A stretch of DNA of 64,000 nucleotides from assembly GCA_002705055.1 (NCBI GenBank), contig PAHY01000033.1, positions 1 to 64,000 on the forward strand, read 5' to 3'. The DNA is from Planctomycetota bacterium. Its GTDB lineage: Bacteria > Planctomycetota > UBA1135. This document shows positions 1 through 8,346 of the stretch, piece after piece (position 1 is the first letter of the stretch; each line of letters begins with the position of its first letter). A model generated the notes under the pieces. That model had not been told where the DNA came from and made no database searches. It worked only from the letters and a program-made list of their open reading frames with translations. A program made the translations under genes and the position numbers.

Positions 1-145
1 CACGATGGCAGACGAGGCAGCGGAAACGCTGGATCCAGCGACCGTCACACTTGCGGTGATAGGAGCCGGATCGGCGATAGCGGAAGGCCAGATCGCGCTC
101 GGCGGAGGGGCATCCGAAGCGCGGGCAGAAAGGTGGGTGAAACAA
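1..145 (-). CDS. Transposase-like zinc-ribbon protein, N-terminal fragment cut by window edge
   Basis: The reverse strand is open from the window edge to about 145. It encodes a short Cys-rich region with two CxnC pairs and the phrase KCDGRWIQRFRC. Small zinc ribbons of this kind (an R-x-G-x-Y-x-R-K-x-DGR-x-IQRF pattern) are familiar at the N-terminus of insertion-sequence transposases and related DNA-binding proteins. A TTG codon at 145 follows a GGAGGA Shine-Dalgarno sequence at 152-157, so I place the start there; a GTG at 169 is also in frame but lies inside a hairpin. The catalytic part is outside the window, so the IS family cannot be named. The family call is from memory of the pattern and the frame is directly visible. 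Confidence 0.45.
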   Translation of the reverse strand, partial: MFHPPFCPRFGCPSAERDLAFRYRRSGSYHRKCDGRWIQRFRCLVCHR

Positions 146-180
146 GAAGCGTCCTCCAGGTAGGTTCACCTAGAGGACGC
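143..180 (-). terminator. Hairpin terminator downstream of the DoxX gene
   Basis: GCGTCCTC at 149-156 pairs with GAGGACGC at 173-180. Inside these arms a second stem pairs TAGGT with ACCTA. Read on the reverse strand, the stem is followed by the T-rich run TTCTTGTTT, as in an intrinsic terminator. It lies about 60 bp past the stop of the leftward DoxX gene. It also contains the GGAGGA that would serve as ribosome binding site for the transposase-like gene. Confidence 0.55.
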
Positions 181-230
181 TTTGTGAGGTCGGAAGTTAC
201 GGGTCGACTCGAGAATCGAGCCCACTCACG

Positions 231-242
231 GGGGTCAGACTC
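231..242. repeat. GGGGTCAGACTC repeat copy 1
   Basis: This is a copy of the 12-base motif GGGGTCAGACTC. It overlaps the last bases of the DoxX reading frame (its TGA is 241-243). A small hairpin (CTCGA-GAA-TCGAG, 208-220) lies just to its left. Exact copies in opposite orientations occur at 8347-8358 and 8497-8508, and a partial match is at 63621-63631. The motif looks like a REP-type end sequence left by a small mobile element. Confidence 0.5.
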
Positions 243-774
243 ACTCCTTTCCGTCCCAAACTCCATCACTCCCCTGCACCGGATCCTCCGGAACCGGCGG
301 CGCGGCCGCAGCCGGCTTCGCGACTTCCGCCGCCGCAAAAGGAGGCATCGCCGCAGGTGCCGGCTCGGGGGTTCGGTCCTTGCGCAGTCCGTCAACGGAC
401 AGCTTGCCGCCGCCGCTGAACAGCAGTGCAAGGAACGCGGCCAGGTAGAGTCCGGCGAGTTCCCAGCCCTTTCCGGTGGCTGGATCCCGGAAGGGATCGC
501 CGAGGTGAGCCATCCAGATGGCCACCGCCATCGTGCCCGCGCAGGCTAGCGCCGAGGCGCGGGTCAGGAAGCCGAGCGCGACCATCAGCCCGCCGACCAA
601 CTCGGTGATCTTGGCGAGGTATGCCCAGGCCTCGGGGGCGGGCCAGCCCTTGGACTCGATCAGGCCGGCGAGGCCGGTGATCCCGTTCTCGGCCACGAAC
701 AGCGACTGATAGCCGTGCACGGCAAAGCCCAGGCCGAATGCTAGGCGAAGGATGAGGAGCGCGAGCGAGGGCAT
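241..774 (-). CDS. DoxX family membrane protein
   Basis: This 177-aa integral membrane protein has the DoxX/SURF4 organisation: about four hydrophobic helices in the first 125 residues, with the N-terminal pattern LRLAFGLGFAVHGYQSLF and the loop ITELVGGLMVALGFLTR typical of the family. The last 50 residues are an Ala/Pro-rich tail, probably disordered. DoxX proteins are found in the cytoplasmic membrane and are often linked to oxidoreductase or thiol redox chemistry, but the reaction here cannot be deduced. The gene reads leftward alone, 22 bp after the BNR lipoprotein gene, and could be co-transcribed with it. The repeat motif at its 3' end and a terminator at 143-180 mark the end of the unit. 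Confidence 0.85.
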   Translation of the reverse strand: MPSLALLILRLAFGLGFAVHGYQSLFVAENGITGLAGLIESKGWPAPEAWAYLAKITELVGGLMVALGFLTRASALACAGTMAVAIWMAHLGDPFRDPATGKGWELAGLYLAAFLALLFSGGGKLSVDGLRKDRTPEPAPAAMPPFAAAEVAKPAAAAPPVPEDPVQGSDGVWDGKE

Positions 775-796
775 CGTCGTTCGAAGTGTAGCGGTC

Positions 797-3421
797 CTAC
801 TGACCGACCAGCGCGCGCAGTCCGTGACTGAGTGACCAGCCGCCGGCCTGCCCGGGATCCTGCAGGACTGCCTGGAGGAAGAACTCCTTGCCGACCAGGC
901 TGGCGGTGTTCGGCACCGTCAGGTTGACGCTGGCCTCGCCGGCTGCGTTACTTTGCAGATTGAACTGCAGAGCCTGCTTCTGCAGGTCGACTAGGATCGT
1001 TCCGCCGAGATCGGACACCTCGGCTGCGGCCCGGCAGATGGTCAGGAAGCCGGCCTGGTTCGGCGCGGCGCCGCTGACGCTCAGCTGCAGGCTCTGACCG
1101 ATCAGGGGCTGCGCGCTCGCACGCAGCTGCAGGTGATTTGGCTCGCCCATCAGCTCGCCATAAGGGAAGAAACCTGGCGTGCCCGGGGCATAGTCCCACA
1201 CCCCGCGGCCGTAGGTGCCGAAGCGAATCAGGTTGCGCGAAGGCACTGCCTCAACCGACCAGTACAAGGTGATCGGTCCATCCGCGCCGAGGATGTCATT
1301 CCACTGCTTGGCGATCGGATCCCATTCCCATGCTCCGCTCTCGGTGCCGAGATACATCCGGCCGCTGCCATCAGGCGCTTCGACCATGCAGTAAGCCAGC
1401 GTCCGCGGCAGGTTCTGACTGCGATTGCGCCAGGTCACTCCGCCATCGTCTGAGAAACGGACGGCGACCGTCGAATAGCCGGAGCCGGCGATCCAGACCT
1501 CATTCGGGTTGCGCTCGCTGGCCACGATCGTCGTGCCGTAGAAGTAGTGTGCGCCCGGACCGGTATCGGCCGATTCCGTCCAGTTCACGCCCCCGTCGGT
1601 CGACCAGAAGATCTTGCCAGTGGTCGTGCAGGCCCAGGCGCGCTGCGGGTCCAGCGGCGAGAACTCGAGACTGCTCAGCGTGCCCTGGAAGTCAAACGCC
1701 GTGTGCTGCACCGGCGCCCAGGCGTTCGGGCCGGAGCGGGTGTAGCGCCACAACTTCTGCCCACACAGGAAGAAGGACTTCTTGTCGGTCGGATCAGCCA
1801 CCATGAAGGGCAGCCACTGTCCGTTGAAACCGTTGGGGAAGTCCACGGTGATCAGGCGCGGGTTGACCTCGCCCTCCTGAACCAGCACGAAACCCGGGTA
1901 GTCGCTGTACACCAGATCGTGGCTGCCATCCGAGCTGCTGATGTGCCCGTAGTCGCCGGAGATCAGCTGATCGAAATCGGCGTAGGGTCCCGGTTGGCCG
2001 CTCGGCGGCGGAGTGACCGCCCACTGGTAACCCTGGTCCTGCGAGCCGACCGCAATCACATCGGGGTTCCGTCGACTTGTCCAGGTGGAGTAATACTGCC
2101 CCACCCCAAGCGTCTGCATCGAGATATTGCGCACCGTGCGCAGACGGTCGGTGCTCTCGTAGCTCCCGCCATGGCAGTGGATGTACCAACGCTCGCCGTA
2201 GCCGGTGGTGGCGTCGGGTAGCGCGTGGATCGACATGATGTCGGCGTGCAGCTTGCCCAGCGGATCGCCGTAGTACTCGGCCCATCCATTCACCCGCTGG
2301 AAGTTTGTGCCGGAGTCGCGCGAGTAGTACATATCGACCCCGCCGTAAGCGATGAGCTTGGTCGTCTGGGTACCCGTGCAGAAGGCGTTCCACATTCCGG
2401 GAAGATCGTTGGGGTGCGTCCAGCTTGCGCCCGCGTCTTCGGTGCGCCAAAGCTCCCAGGTTCCCGAGTTGGTGGGCTGAACGGCCAGGCTAAAGACCTG
2501 TCCCGCGCCGCCGGCTTCGTGGCCGCCGAGGTATACGTTCGCCGCATAGAACGGCGCCTTGGTTCCCCAGGCGCTCCAGCTCGTGCCCGCGTTGGTGGAA
2601 CGCCAGAGGCGATCGTCATCGATCAGATACACCGCACCCAACTGATCGCGCGGCGTCCAGATGTCGGGGGTGTAGCCGCTGAGGTCGCGCACCTCGCTCC
2701 AGTTGGCGCCCTGGTCCGTCGAGCGGAATAGACGCCAGCCAGTGCGCCGCGCCAGCAGCAGCAGGGTCTGATTGTTGTCATCCAGCCGCAGCATGCGGCG
2801 CGTGTCGGTGATGTTGTCGAGTCCCTGCGGCTGCTGCCAGCTCACTCCGTCGTTGCGGCTGTAGAGCACGGTGCCGCCGGCGGCCCGCACCAGGGTGGTC
2901 TGTCCCCCCGTCTCGGCGATCACCAGCTGCCCTGCCCCGCCGTAGACGTGATCGCTGATCGGAGTCCAGTCATCGCCGCTCGCCGGGCCCTTCCAGACTC
3001 CACCCAAGGCGGAGCCCAGGTAGAGCGTGCTGCCATCGGCGGTGCGCGCGCCGGTCAGGACGTTGCCGGCCTGGTTGCGCGAACCGACCTCGATCCACGC
3101 ACCCGGACCTGCGGCGCGCTGCATCCGCGCTGCCGCCTTGCGATCGGCCGCGGCGCGAGCATTCTCCGCTTCGATCGCGCGCCAATCGACGCCGGGAGCC
3201 GCGCGGTGGCGCTCCTCCATCCAGAGCCGCCGCCGCTCCTGGTTGTCCTCTTCATTCTGTCCGCTGGCGAGTTCGGGCTCGCCCCCGACGGCTGGGGGCA
3301 GCAAGGTCGCGCGCGAAGCCGCAGCCGGGTGCGCCACCGAAGGATGGTGCTGACAGGCTGCTCCGAGCAGCAACAACAGGCCGGGGAGGACGGCCCTTGA
3401 CAAGCTTTGAGAGTTGTTCAT
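797..3421 (-). CDS. Secreted BNR/Asp-box repeat lipoprotein (sialidase/VPS10-like beta-propeller)
   Basis: I take the ATG at 3421, giving 874 aa, because it places a lipoprotein signal (LLLLLGAAC) at the N-terminus; the upstream in-frame codons do not look like a signal. The body contains at least seven Asp-box or BNR-like repeats of the form S-x-D-x-G-x-x-W, such as STDQGANW, STNAGTSW, TEDAGASW and STDGGVNW. These form tandem beta-propellers as in xyloglucanases, sialidases and sortilin VPS10 domains. Repeats span roughly residues 130-700, followed by a beta-rich C-terminal region resembling a secreted adhesion or sorting module. No catalytic residues of a defined glycoside hydrolase family could be assigned, so enzyme activity is open. 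It is probably anchored outside the cytoplasmic membrane. Confidence 0.8.
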   Translation of the reverse strand: MNNSQSLSRAVLPGLLLLLGAACQHHPSVAHPAAASRATLLPPAVGGEPELASGQNEEDNQERRRLWMEERHRAAPGVDWRAIEAENARAAADRKAAARMQRAAGPGAWIEVGSRNQAGNVLTGARTADGSTLYLGSALGGVWKGPASGDDWTPISDHVYGGAGQLVIAETGGQTTLVRAAGGTVLYSRNDGVSWQQPQGLDNITDTRRMLRLDDNNQTLLLLARRTGWRLFRSTDQGANWSEVRDLSGYTPDIWTPRDQLGAVYLIDDDRLWRSTNAGTSWSAWGTKAPFYAANVYLGGHEAGGAGQVFSLAVQPTNSGTWELWRTEDAGASWTHPNDLPGMWNAFCTGTQTTKLIAYGGVDMYYSRDSGTNFQRVNGWAEYYGDPLGKLHADIMSIHALPDATTGYGERWYIHCHGGSYESTDRLRTVRNISMQTLGVGQYYSTWTSRRNPDVIAVGSQDQGYQWAVTPPPSGQPGPYADFDQLISGDYGHISSSDGSHDLVYSDYPGFVLVQEGEVNPRLITVDFPNGFNGQWLPFMVADPTDKKSFFLCGQKLWRYTRSGPNAWAPVQHTAFDFQGTLSSLEFSPLDPQRAWACTTTGKIFWSTDGGVNWTESADTGPGAHYFYGTTIVASERNPNEVWIAGSGYSTVAVRFSDDGGVTWRNRSQNLPRTLAYCMVEAPDGSGRMYLGTESGAWEWDPIAKQWNDILGADGPITLYWSVEAVPSRNLIRFGTYGRGVWDYAPGTPGFFPYGELMGEPNHLQLRASAQPLIGQSLQLSVSGAAPNQAGFLTICRAAAEVSDLGGTILVDLQKQALQFNLQSNAAGEASVNLTVPNTASLVGKEFFLQAVLQDPGQAGGWSLSHGLRALVGQ

Positions 3422-3607
3422 GACGAGAGGGTGAGCCAGATTTCCACTGCCCATGCGACTCGCTAAGAGTCTATCCGGTTCCCCGATGTAGGAAGCTGCT
3501 TCTGGCCTGGCCAAGGCGCACAGAATCCGCGCAAGAGGATCAAGAAATCAGCACTAGACTGCCGATCCTGAACAGGCGTGTCTCCGCGCCAAGTCTCGCA
3601 ATTGACC

Positions 3608-4795
3608 ATGCGTACATCCACGATTTTCGCACTGATCCTCGCCCCCTGCCTCGCGCTCGCTTCCTGCGGCGGTGAGGGTTCGGGCCGCGGCGGTGCCGGT
3701 GGCGCCGCCGGTGGCGGCACCTGGGGCGGCCCCGGCTCCGGAAGCGGCGGCGGGAGCGGCGGCGGCGGTGGTACCGCCACGCTGACCTTCGCCGGCCCGA
3801 AGGATGCCTCCCCCACCGCGACCGACACGGTCGCCATCACCTGGGACCCGGCGGTGCTCACCGCAGCCACCGAAGACGAGGTCCTCTACGACGTCTTCCG
3901 CGCCGACAACGAGGCCATGACGGGCGAGCTGCTGATCGGCACGACCAGCCCGGGCGTCAGCTCCTTCCTGGACAGCGGCCTCGCCAACGATGCGACCTAC
4001 TTCTACCGCGTCATCGCCCGGACCACCGAAAGCGGTCTGGTCGAGGAGCCGGAGGTCGTGGTTTCTTCGAACCTTCCGCGCCAACCCACGGGCACGCCGA
4101 TTGACTACTCCGCCACGGTCGAACCGCTGTGGTCGCGCCTGGGCAACGACGGCGTCACCACCTGCCTGGATTGCCACGATGGCACCGTCGCCAAGCCTGA
4201 TCTGCAGAGCTGGGAAGGCGTCATGATCGGCATGGGCACGCCCGCCGCCCCGGACACCTGGGTGACCGCCGGCATGGGAGTCGCCAGCTGGCGCGATCTC
4301 GTCAACCGCATCCGCAGCCATCCCTCGGCGATGCCTGCCCACCGGATGTGGCTCTCGCAGGTGACCGACTACGAGAACACGCTGGTGCCGTGGGTCGATG
4401 AAGGCGCAACCGAAGCCGCCGACCTGACTCCGCCCGAGTTCGATCCGGCCGACCTGGCCAACTCGGATCTGTACATGGTCGAGGATCGCGGCAACAACCG
4501 CGTCGCCATTCGCTTCCCGCATGCGATGGACCTCGAGAGCCAGCCGTACGGCCCGCAGAGCTTTGACCACCTGACCTACTTGGTGTTCGCCGGCGAGACC
4601 AGCAACACCATCGACTGGAGCTCGCAGTTCCGCACCGTCGCGAACAACACCTTCCCGACTTCGGATGACAGCTTCGTGCTGATCTTCGACTGGCCGGCCA
4701 ACACGGGCACCTTCGTGGTCCGCGCGGCCGACTGGTTCGGCAACGTGTCGATCTCGGAGGTCGAGCTGAACTTCGAACGCGCTTCGGTCAACTAA
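3608..4795 (+). CDS. Lipoprotein with FN3-like region and single CxxCH haem-binding motif (copy 1)
   Basis: The ATG at 3608 gives 395 aa starting with a lipoprotein signal (LALASCGG), so an in-frame start 30 bases upstream is disfavoured. A Gly/Ser-rich linker follows (residues about 20-55), then a fibronectin-III-like stretch (about 58-160) ending in DATYFYRVIA. Then comes CLDCH at 186-190 in the context WSRLGNDGVTTCLDCHDGT. CxxCH is the covalent haem-c attachment motif, and one copy in a region of this kind recalls the c-type cytochrome-like domains of Planctomycetota surface proteins. The C-terminal third has no family I recognise. The next gene is a paralogue in the same order of domains. 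Electron transfer or a redox-sensing surface role is inference. Confidence 0.75.
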   Translation: MRTSTIFALILAPCLALASCGGEGSGRGGAGGAAGGGTWGGPGSGSGGGSGGGGGTATLTFAGPKDASPTATDTVAITWDPAVLTAATEDEVLYDVFRADNEAMTGELLIGTTSPGVSSFLDSGLANDATYFYRVIARTTESGLVEEPEVVVSSNLPRQPTGTPIDYSATVEPLWSRLGNDGVTTCLDCHDGTVAKPDLQSWEGVMIGMGTPAAPDTWVTAGMGVASWRDLVNRIRSHPSAMPAHRMWLSQVTDYENTLVPWVDEGATEAADLTPPEFDPADLANSDLYMVEDRGNNRVAIRFPHAMDLESQPYGPQSFDHLTYLVFAGETSNTIDWSSQFRTVANNTFPTSDDSFVLIFDWPANTGTFVVRAADWFGNVSISEVELNFERASVN

Positions 4796-4813
4796 GGCCG
4801 CTCCCGAACTTTT

Positions 4814-4855
4814 CTGGCCCGCCCGGTTCCGCCCGGGCGGGCCAGCTGCGTTTCT
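4814..4855 (+). terminator. Strong intrinsic terminator after copy 1
   Basis: A perfect 13-bp stem, CTGGCCCGCCCGG (4814-4826) with CCGGGCGGGCCAG (4833-4845), has a 6-base loop and is followed by GCGTTTCT. It lies 18 bp after the stop of the first cytochrome-like lipoprotein. It therefore separates the two paralogues into independent transcription units. Confidence 0.8.
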
Positions 4856-4984
4856 AGGCGGCGCTCAGCCTCGTTCTCGATACAACTTCCTGGAATCGCT
4901 GCATTTCCCGCCGGAAAGCGGTCCAACCTGAAAATCCGGGGTCGATAGGACTCTCAGTGCCGTCAGGCACGGAGGAGGGAAACA

Positions 4985-6115
4985 ATGCGAAGAACGGATC
5001 TGATGATCCTCCCGGTCCTGGGCCTCATGTTGGCTGCAGGCGGGTGCAAGAATCGATCTGGCTCGGGTTCCGGGTCGGGATCGACCGGCGGCGGTTCGAC
5101 CGGAGGCTCGGTGACACTCAGTTTTGCGGGGCCGCTCGACGCTGCGCCGTCCCAAGGGGACGAGGTCGCCGTGAGCTGGGCCATCGCCACCAACACCGCC
5201 AACGATCCGCCCGGGTCGATGCGCTACTCGGTGTACCGCGGCACCAAGCCGGACATGTCGGACGAGCAGCTGGTGCTCGATCGCGCCGCGCAGCACGCGC
5301 TGCTGGATGGCGGCCTGCTCGACGACGTCACGTACTACTACAGGGTCGTCGCTTTCGACCCTGCCGGGAATCAATCGGAGGACACCGGACTGGTGTCGGC
5401 ACACTTGCCGCGAATCCCCCTCCCTCCGATTGATTACGGCACCGAAGTCGGGCCGCTGTGGTCCACGGTGCCGGCCCGCGACGGCAAGACCGTCTGCATC
5501 GATTGCCATCACGATCAGCAGCCTTACGGCTTCCTTTCCCTGGAGAGTTGGGAGCGCGTCATGATCGGTCGCGGCACGCCCGAGAAGCCGGATGGCTTCA
5601 TCATCGAGGGCAATGCCAAGCGCACCGGTGCCGCTTTCCTGGAGCTGTACTTCAACGAACAGAACCCGGTGCAGGCTCACCGCGCCTGGCGCTTCAAGCG
5701 CGAGTTCTTCCTGCCCGAGGTGGCGAACTGGGTCGATGAAGGCGCTCTTCCCGTGCCCGACACGACGCGCCCGAGCTTTGACTTCGACGACCTGCAGAAC
5801 CGCGCTCGCTACTCGGCGACGAACAACGGCGATGGCACCGCCTACGTCAACTTCCCGCACGCGCGTGACCCGGAGAGCGTGCCGATCCGCGAGAAGCTCG
5901 ACGACCACCTCGAGTACCACGTCTATGGCGGTCCGGATTCAGCCTCGATCGACTTCCGCAATCCGGTCGCGGTTGTGAAGCGCTACTTCTTCGACAAGGA
6001 GTCCACGACCTACGGGGTGCGTTTCCCTTGGCCGCACGAGACTGGGGCATTCGTGGTGCGCGCATACGACTACACCGGCAACGCCAGCCTGCACGAACGC
6101 GAGGTCGGCTTCTAG
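4985..6115 (+). CDS. Lipoprotein with FN3-like region and single CxxCH haem-binding motif (copy 2)
   Basis: This is a 376-aa paralogue of the preceding gene with the same layout. It has a lipoprotein signal (LMLAAGGC), a Ser/Gly linker, and a fibronectin-like region with VTYYYRVVA. Then come a PIDYGTEVGPLWS segment equivalent to PIDYSATVEPLWS in copy 1, CIDCH at 171-175, a conserved LESWERVMIGRGTPE segment, and a beta-rich C-terminus. A clear ribosome binding site (GGAGGAGG, 4971-4978) precedes the ATG. The shared order of segments shows tandem duplication followed by divergence. Its stop overlaps the stop of the convergent glycosylase gene in the shared tetranucleotide CTAG (6112-6115). Function is probably surface redox or haem-protein related, by inference. 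Confidence 0.78.
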   Translation: MRRTDLMILPVLGLMLAAGGCKNRSGSGSGSGSTGGGSTGGSVTLSFAGPLDAAPSQGDEVAVSWAIATNTANDPPGSMRYSVYRGTKPDMSDEQLVLDRAAQHALLDGGLLDDVTYYYRVVAFDPAGNQSEDTGLVSAHLPRIPLPPIDYGTEVGPLWSTVPARDGKTVCIDCHHDQQPYGFLSLESWERVMIGRGTPEKPDGFIIEGNAKRTGAAFLELYFNEQNPVQAHRAWRFKREFFLPEVANWVDEGALPVPDTTRPSFDFDDLQNRARYSATNNGDGTAYVNFPHARDPESVPIREKLDDHLEYHVYGGPDSASIDFRNPVAVVKRYFFDKESTTYGVRFPWPHETGAFVVRAYDYTGNASLHEREVGF

Positions 6116-6771
6116 TCGGCGGCCTGCTCGCGCGCTTCATCGACCACTCGCCAGAGGGTCCACGCGGCCTGGGTGCGGAACGGCGCCCAGGCCGCTGCGC
6201 GTTTCTCGAGCGCGCGCGCGTGCGGCCGTTCCTCGTGGCCATCGAGGATCCGCAGCCCTTCCTGGAGGCCGAGGTCCGCCGGCGGCAGGATGTCGGGGCG
6301 GCCCAGCTTGAACATCAGGAAGACCTGCGCGGTCCAGGGGCCGATGCCGCGCACCTGCGTGAGGTGCTCGATGACTTCCTCATCGGGCATGCGTCCCACA
6401 CTGCGCAGCCGCAGTCGGCCGTCAAGGGTGCGCTCCGCCAGATCGTGCAGCGAAGCCAGCTTGTTGCGGGACAGCCCGGCGCCGCGTAGCTGAGCATCCG
6501 GGAGCTGCAGCAGCTCCTCGGCCGAGGGGGCGCGGGCGCCCGGCGTGAGCGCCGCGAAACGACCCCAGATCGTCGCCGCCGCCGCGCCGGCCAGCTGCTG
6601 GTAGACGATCGAGCGGCAGAGGTAGACGAAGTGCGACTGACGAGCCAGTGGGCCGACCGGGAAGGCCGGAAGGGGTTCGAGCCGACGGACCGCATCGGCG
6701 AGCGCCGGTTCGACGCGGCGGAAGTGAGCGAGCGCGCGTCGCCGCGCCTGCGCTGCTTCCCTACTCGCCAT
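6112..6771 (-). CDS. DNA-3-methyladenine glycosylase II (AlkA-like, HhH-GPD)
   Basis: The 219-aa product is a helix-hairpin-helix base-excision glycosylase. IVYQQLAGAAAATIWGRF matches the helical core of the HhH-GPD fold, and VRGIGPWTAQVFLMF is the hairpin motif followed by the expected catalytic segment. The Asp of PADLGLQ sits where AlkA has its catalytic Asp. Such enzymes remove N3-alkylpurines from DNA in the cytoplasm. I chose ATG 6771, which overlaps the last bases of the upstream GHMP kinase gene (stop 6761-6763) and implies translational coupling. An in-frame start 63 bases upstream would add a basic tail with no similarity. There is no N-terminal AlkA barrel domain, so this is the short form of the family. 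Confidence 0.88.
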   Translation of the reverse strand: MASREAAQARRRALAHFRRVEPALADAVRRLEPLPAFPVGPLARQSHFVYLCRSIVYQQLAGAAAATIWGRFAALTPGARAPSAEELLQLPDAQLRGAGLSRNKLASLHDLAERTLDGRLRLRSVGRMPDEEVIEHLTQVRGIGPWTAQVFLMFKLGRPDILPPADLGLQEGLRILDGHEERPHARALEKRAAAWAPFRTQAAWTLWRVVDEAREQAAD

Positions 6772-8167
6772 CCTTGGCTTCGGCCGAAGCCGCGGCCGCT
6801 TCTTCCGGCTCGCTTTCCTTCGGCTGCAGCACACCTTCCCACCAGCCGGTCATCGCGGCGCCACGATCGGTCTCGATGTGCAGACTGGGCGGATCGACGA
6901 TGCGCTCGGCAAAAGGACCGGCCGCGAACTCGTCCATGATCTCGCGCAGGCGCTCTTCGCCTGCCTGGTGCGCCAGGACCACGATGACCGCGCCGGCGCC
7001 GGCGCCCGCGAGACGACCGCCAAACAGGCCGGCGTCGCGGCCGGCCGACTGGATCTTGCCCAGGACCTCGTCGATCGCGTCGTCCTGAATGCCGCACTTG
7101 TCGCGCAGCGAACGATGCGAGGAACCCAGCACCTTGCCCGCCTCCGAGAGGTGGTCTTCGCGCTTGGTCCGAGCGTACTCGGCCAGCTGCTCAACAAAGC
7201 GGTGCACCCGCCCCGACTCGCGCATCTGGTGCTCGGAGAGGGCGCGCTGGCGGTAGGGACGATCCGGATCGACCAGCTCGGCGATCTCTGGCTCGTCCTT
7301 GGTGAAAGCCGCCAGCCAGTCGGCGCCGCTTTCGCGCGCGGGCACGAAGCTGCGCAGGCCGCCTTCGAACTCCTTGGGCGTGACCTGACCCCAGCCGCCG
7401 TACTGCGGCTCCTTCTGCTTGCGGCGCTCCTTGTTGAGGTGAGCCATGCCCATGGCCGCGCCGGCCTCGGCGGCCACCCGATCTTCCTCTTCGGTGATCG
7501 GATCCATGCCCAGATCGATCGCCCCGATGAAGGTGTGATCCGGAATGGGCGCCCACTGCATGCCCGGGTCGGCGCCGTGCTCGATAAACATGCCGGTCTG
7601 GCGCTCGGCGAGGGCGCAGGTGATCGCATCCGCGAGCGGCATGCGCAGGCCCATGACCTCCTTGGCGCCGTGCACGATAGCGCGGGCCAGGCGGATGCCG
7701 TCGACGCGCTTCTTGTCGAGCCCGGTCGAGGCCTTAAAGGCCATCGCCGTCGAGGTCATCATGGCGACGTCGCCGCCGAAGCCGTTCAGCACCGGCAGGC
7801 GCGACCAGACGACCAAGCTGAACCCAAATTTCGGGGTGTTCAGCTGATGGGTGCGGCGCAGGCCGATCATCGTGGCCATCATCCGCATCATCCACATGCT
7901 GTCGGTCTCTTCGAACAGCGCCTCGAGGACGGCCAAGCTGCGCGGCGGCCCCTTCTTGGTGTAGATGTCCGAGATGCGGCCCGACCACTCAAGGTTTTCA
8001 CCTTGTTCTCCGCCGCCCAAGATGCGGATGTGGATCTCGTCGTCCTCGCGGTTCTGGATCGCGCTGTAGACCGCGCGCGAGCCGGCGACGTGCAAAGTGG
8101 CGCTACCCGTGTGCTCGCCGGGGCCTCCGACCACCTGATAGACCGCAGGGGCCCGCGTCATCCACAT
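6761..8167 (-). CDS. GHMP-family kinase, galactokinase-like
   Basis: The protein shows GHMP sugar-kinase features. Near the N-terminus GGPGEHTGSATL corresponds to the substrate-binding GEHTDY region of galactokinases, and near the C-terminus FGGRLAGAGAGAVIVVL is the Gly-rich motif 3. The central ATP loop (P-x-x-x-GLxSSA) is poorly conserved, reading as LNGFGGDVAMMTSTAMAF, so the substrate and even activity are uncertain. The open frame extends to 8326, but that upstream part crosses a terminator (8313-8344) and looks non-coding, so I start at ATG 8167 (ATG 8161 is equally possible), giving about 468 aa. It is followed by the overlapping AlkA-like gene. A sugar or sugar-acid kinase role is inferred from family only. 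Confidence 0.7.
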   Translation of the reverse strand: MWMTRAPAVYQVVGGPGEHTGSATLHVAGSRAVYSAIQNREDDEIHIRILGGGEQGENLEWSGRISDIYTKKGPPRSLAVLEALFEETDSMWMMRMMATMIGLRRTHQLNTPKFGFSLVVWSRLPVLNGFGGDVAMMTSTAMAFKASTGLDKKRVDGIRLARAIVHGAKEVMGLRMPLADAITCALAERQTGMFIEHGADPGMQWAPIPDHTFIGAIDLGMDPITEEEDRVAAEAGAAMGMAHLNKERRKQKEPQYGGWGQVTPKEFEGGLRSFVPARESGADWLAAFTKDEPEIAELVDPDRPYRQRALSEHQMRESGRVHRFVEQLAEYARTKREDHLSEAGKVLGSSHRSLRDKCGIQDDAIDEVLGKIQSAGRDAGLFGGRLAGAGAGAVIVVLAHQAGEERLREIMDEFAAGPFAERIVDPPSLHIETDRGAAMTGWWEGVLQPKESEPEEAAAASAEAKDGE

Positions 8168-8249
8168 GGGGGCATCCAGTTGCAGGATATCCCCGGCACT
8201 GCCGGGCAACAGCAGCGAGAACGGGAGCAGCGAGGGGTTGAGAGCGGGT

Positions 8250-8274
8250 TGCGGCACGACGCAACGATGCCGCA
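8250..8274. promoter_or_regulatory. Inverted repeat upstream of the GHMP kinase
   Basis: TGCGGCA and TGCCGCA form perfect 7-bp arms separated by 11 bases. They lie about 85-105 bp upstream of the chosen start of the kinase gene and downstream of the terminator at 8313-8344. This could be an operator or a structured leader. No trans-acting factor can be named. Confidence 0.3.
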
Positions 8275-8312
8275 CGAGGCCTGCGCGGCTCGCCCTCTTT
8301 ATGCCCTCGCGG

Positions 8313-8344
8313 CGGCAAAAACGCAAGTGTGGAACGCCACTTGC
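8313..8344 (-). terminator. Intrinsic terminator upstream of the GHMP kinase
   Basis: Read leftward, GCAAGTG-GCGTTCCA-CACTTGC is followed by GTTTTTGCC. The stem is 7 bp with an 8-base loop and a five-T run. It ends transcripts coming from the ispG/sulfatase direction. It also shows that the kinase gene needs its own promoter and that the long open frame starting at 8326 is not the real start. Confidence 0.7.
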
Positions 8345-8346
8345 CC

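Noticed and set aside
3661-3790. Gly-rich repetitive DNA that looks like a tandem repeat
   Set aside because: It is the low-complexity linker of the lipoprotein, with varied GGN/AGC codons and no regular DNA unit.
8168-8326. N-terminal extension of the GHMP kinase to ATG 8326
   Set aside because: The extension crosses an intrinsic terminator and an inverted repeat and shows no family similarity.
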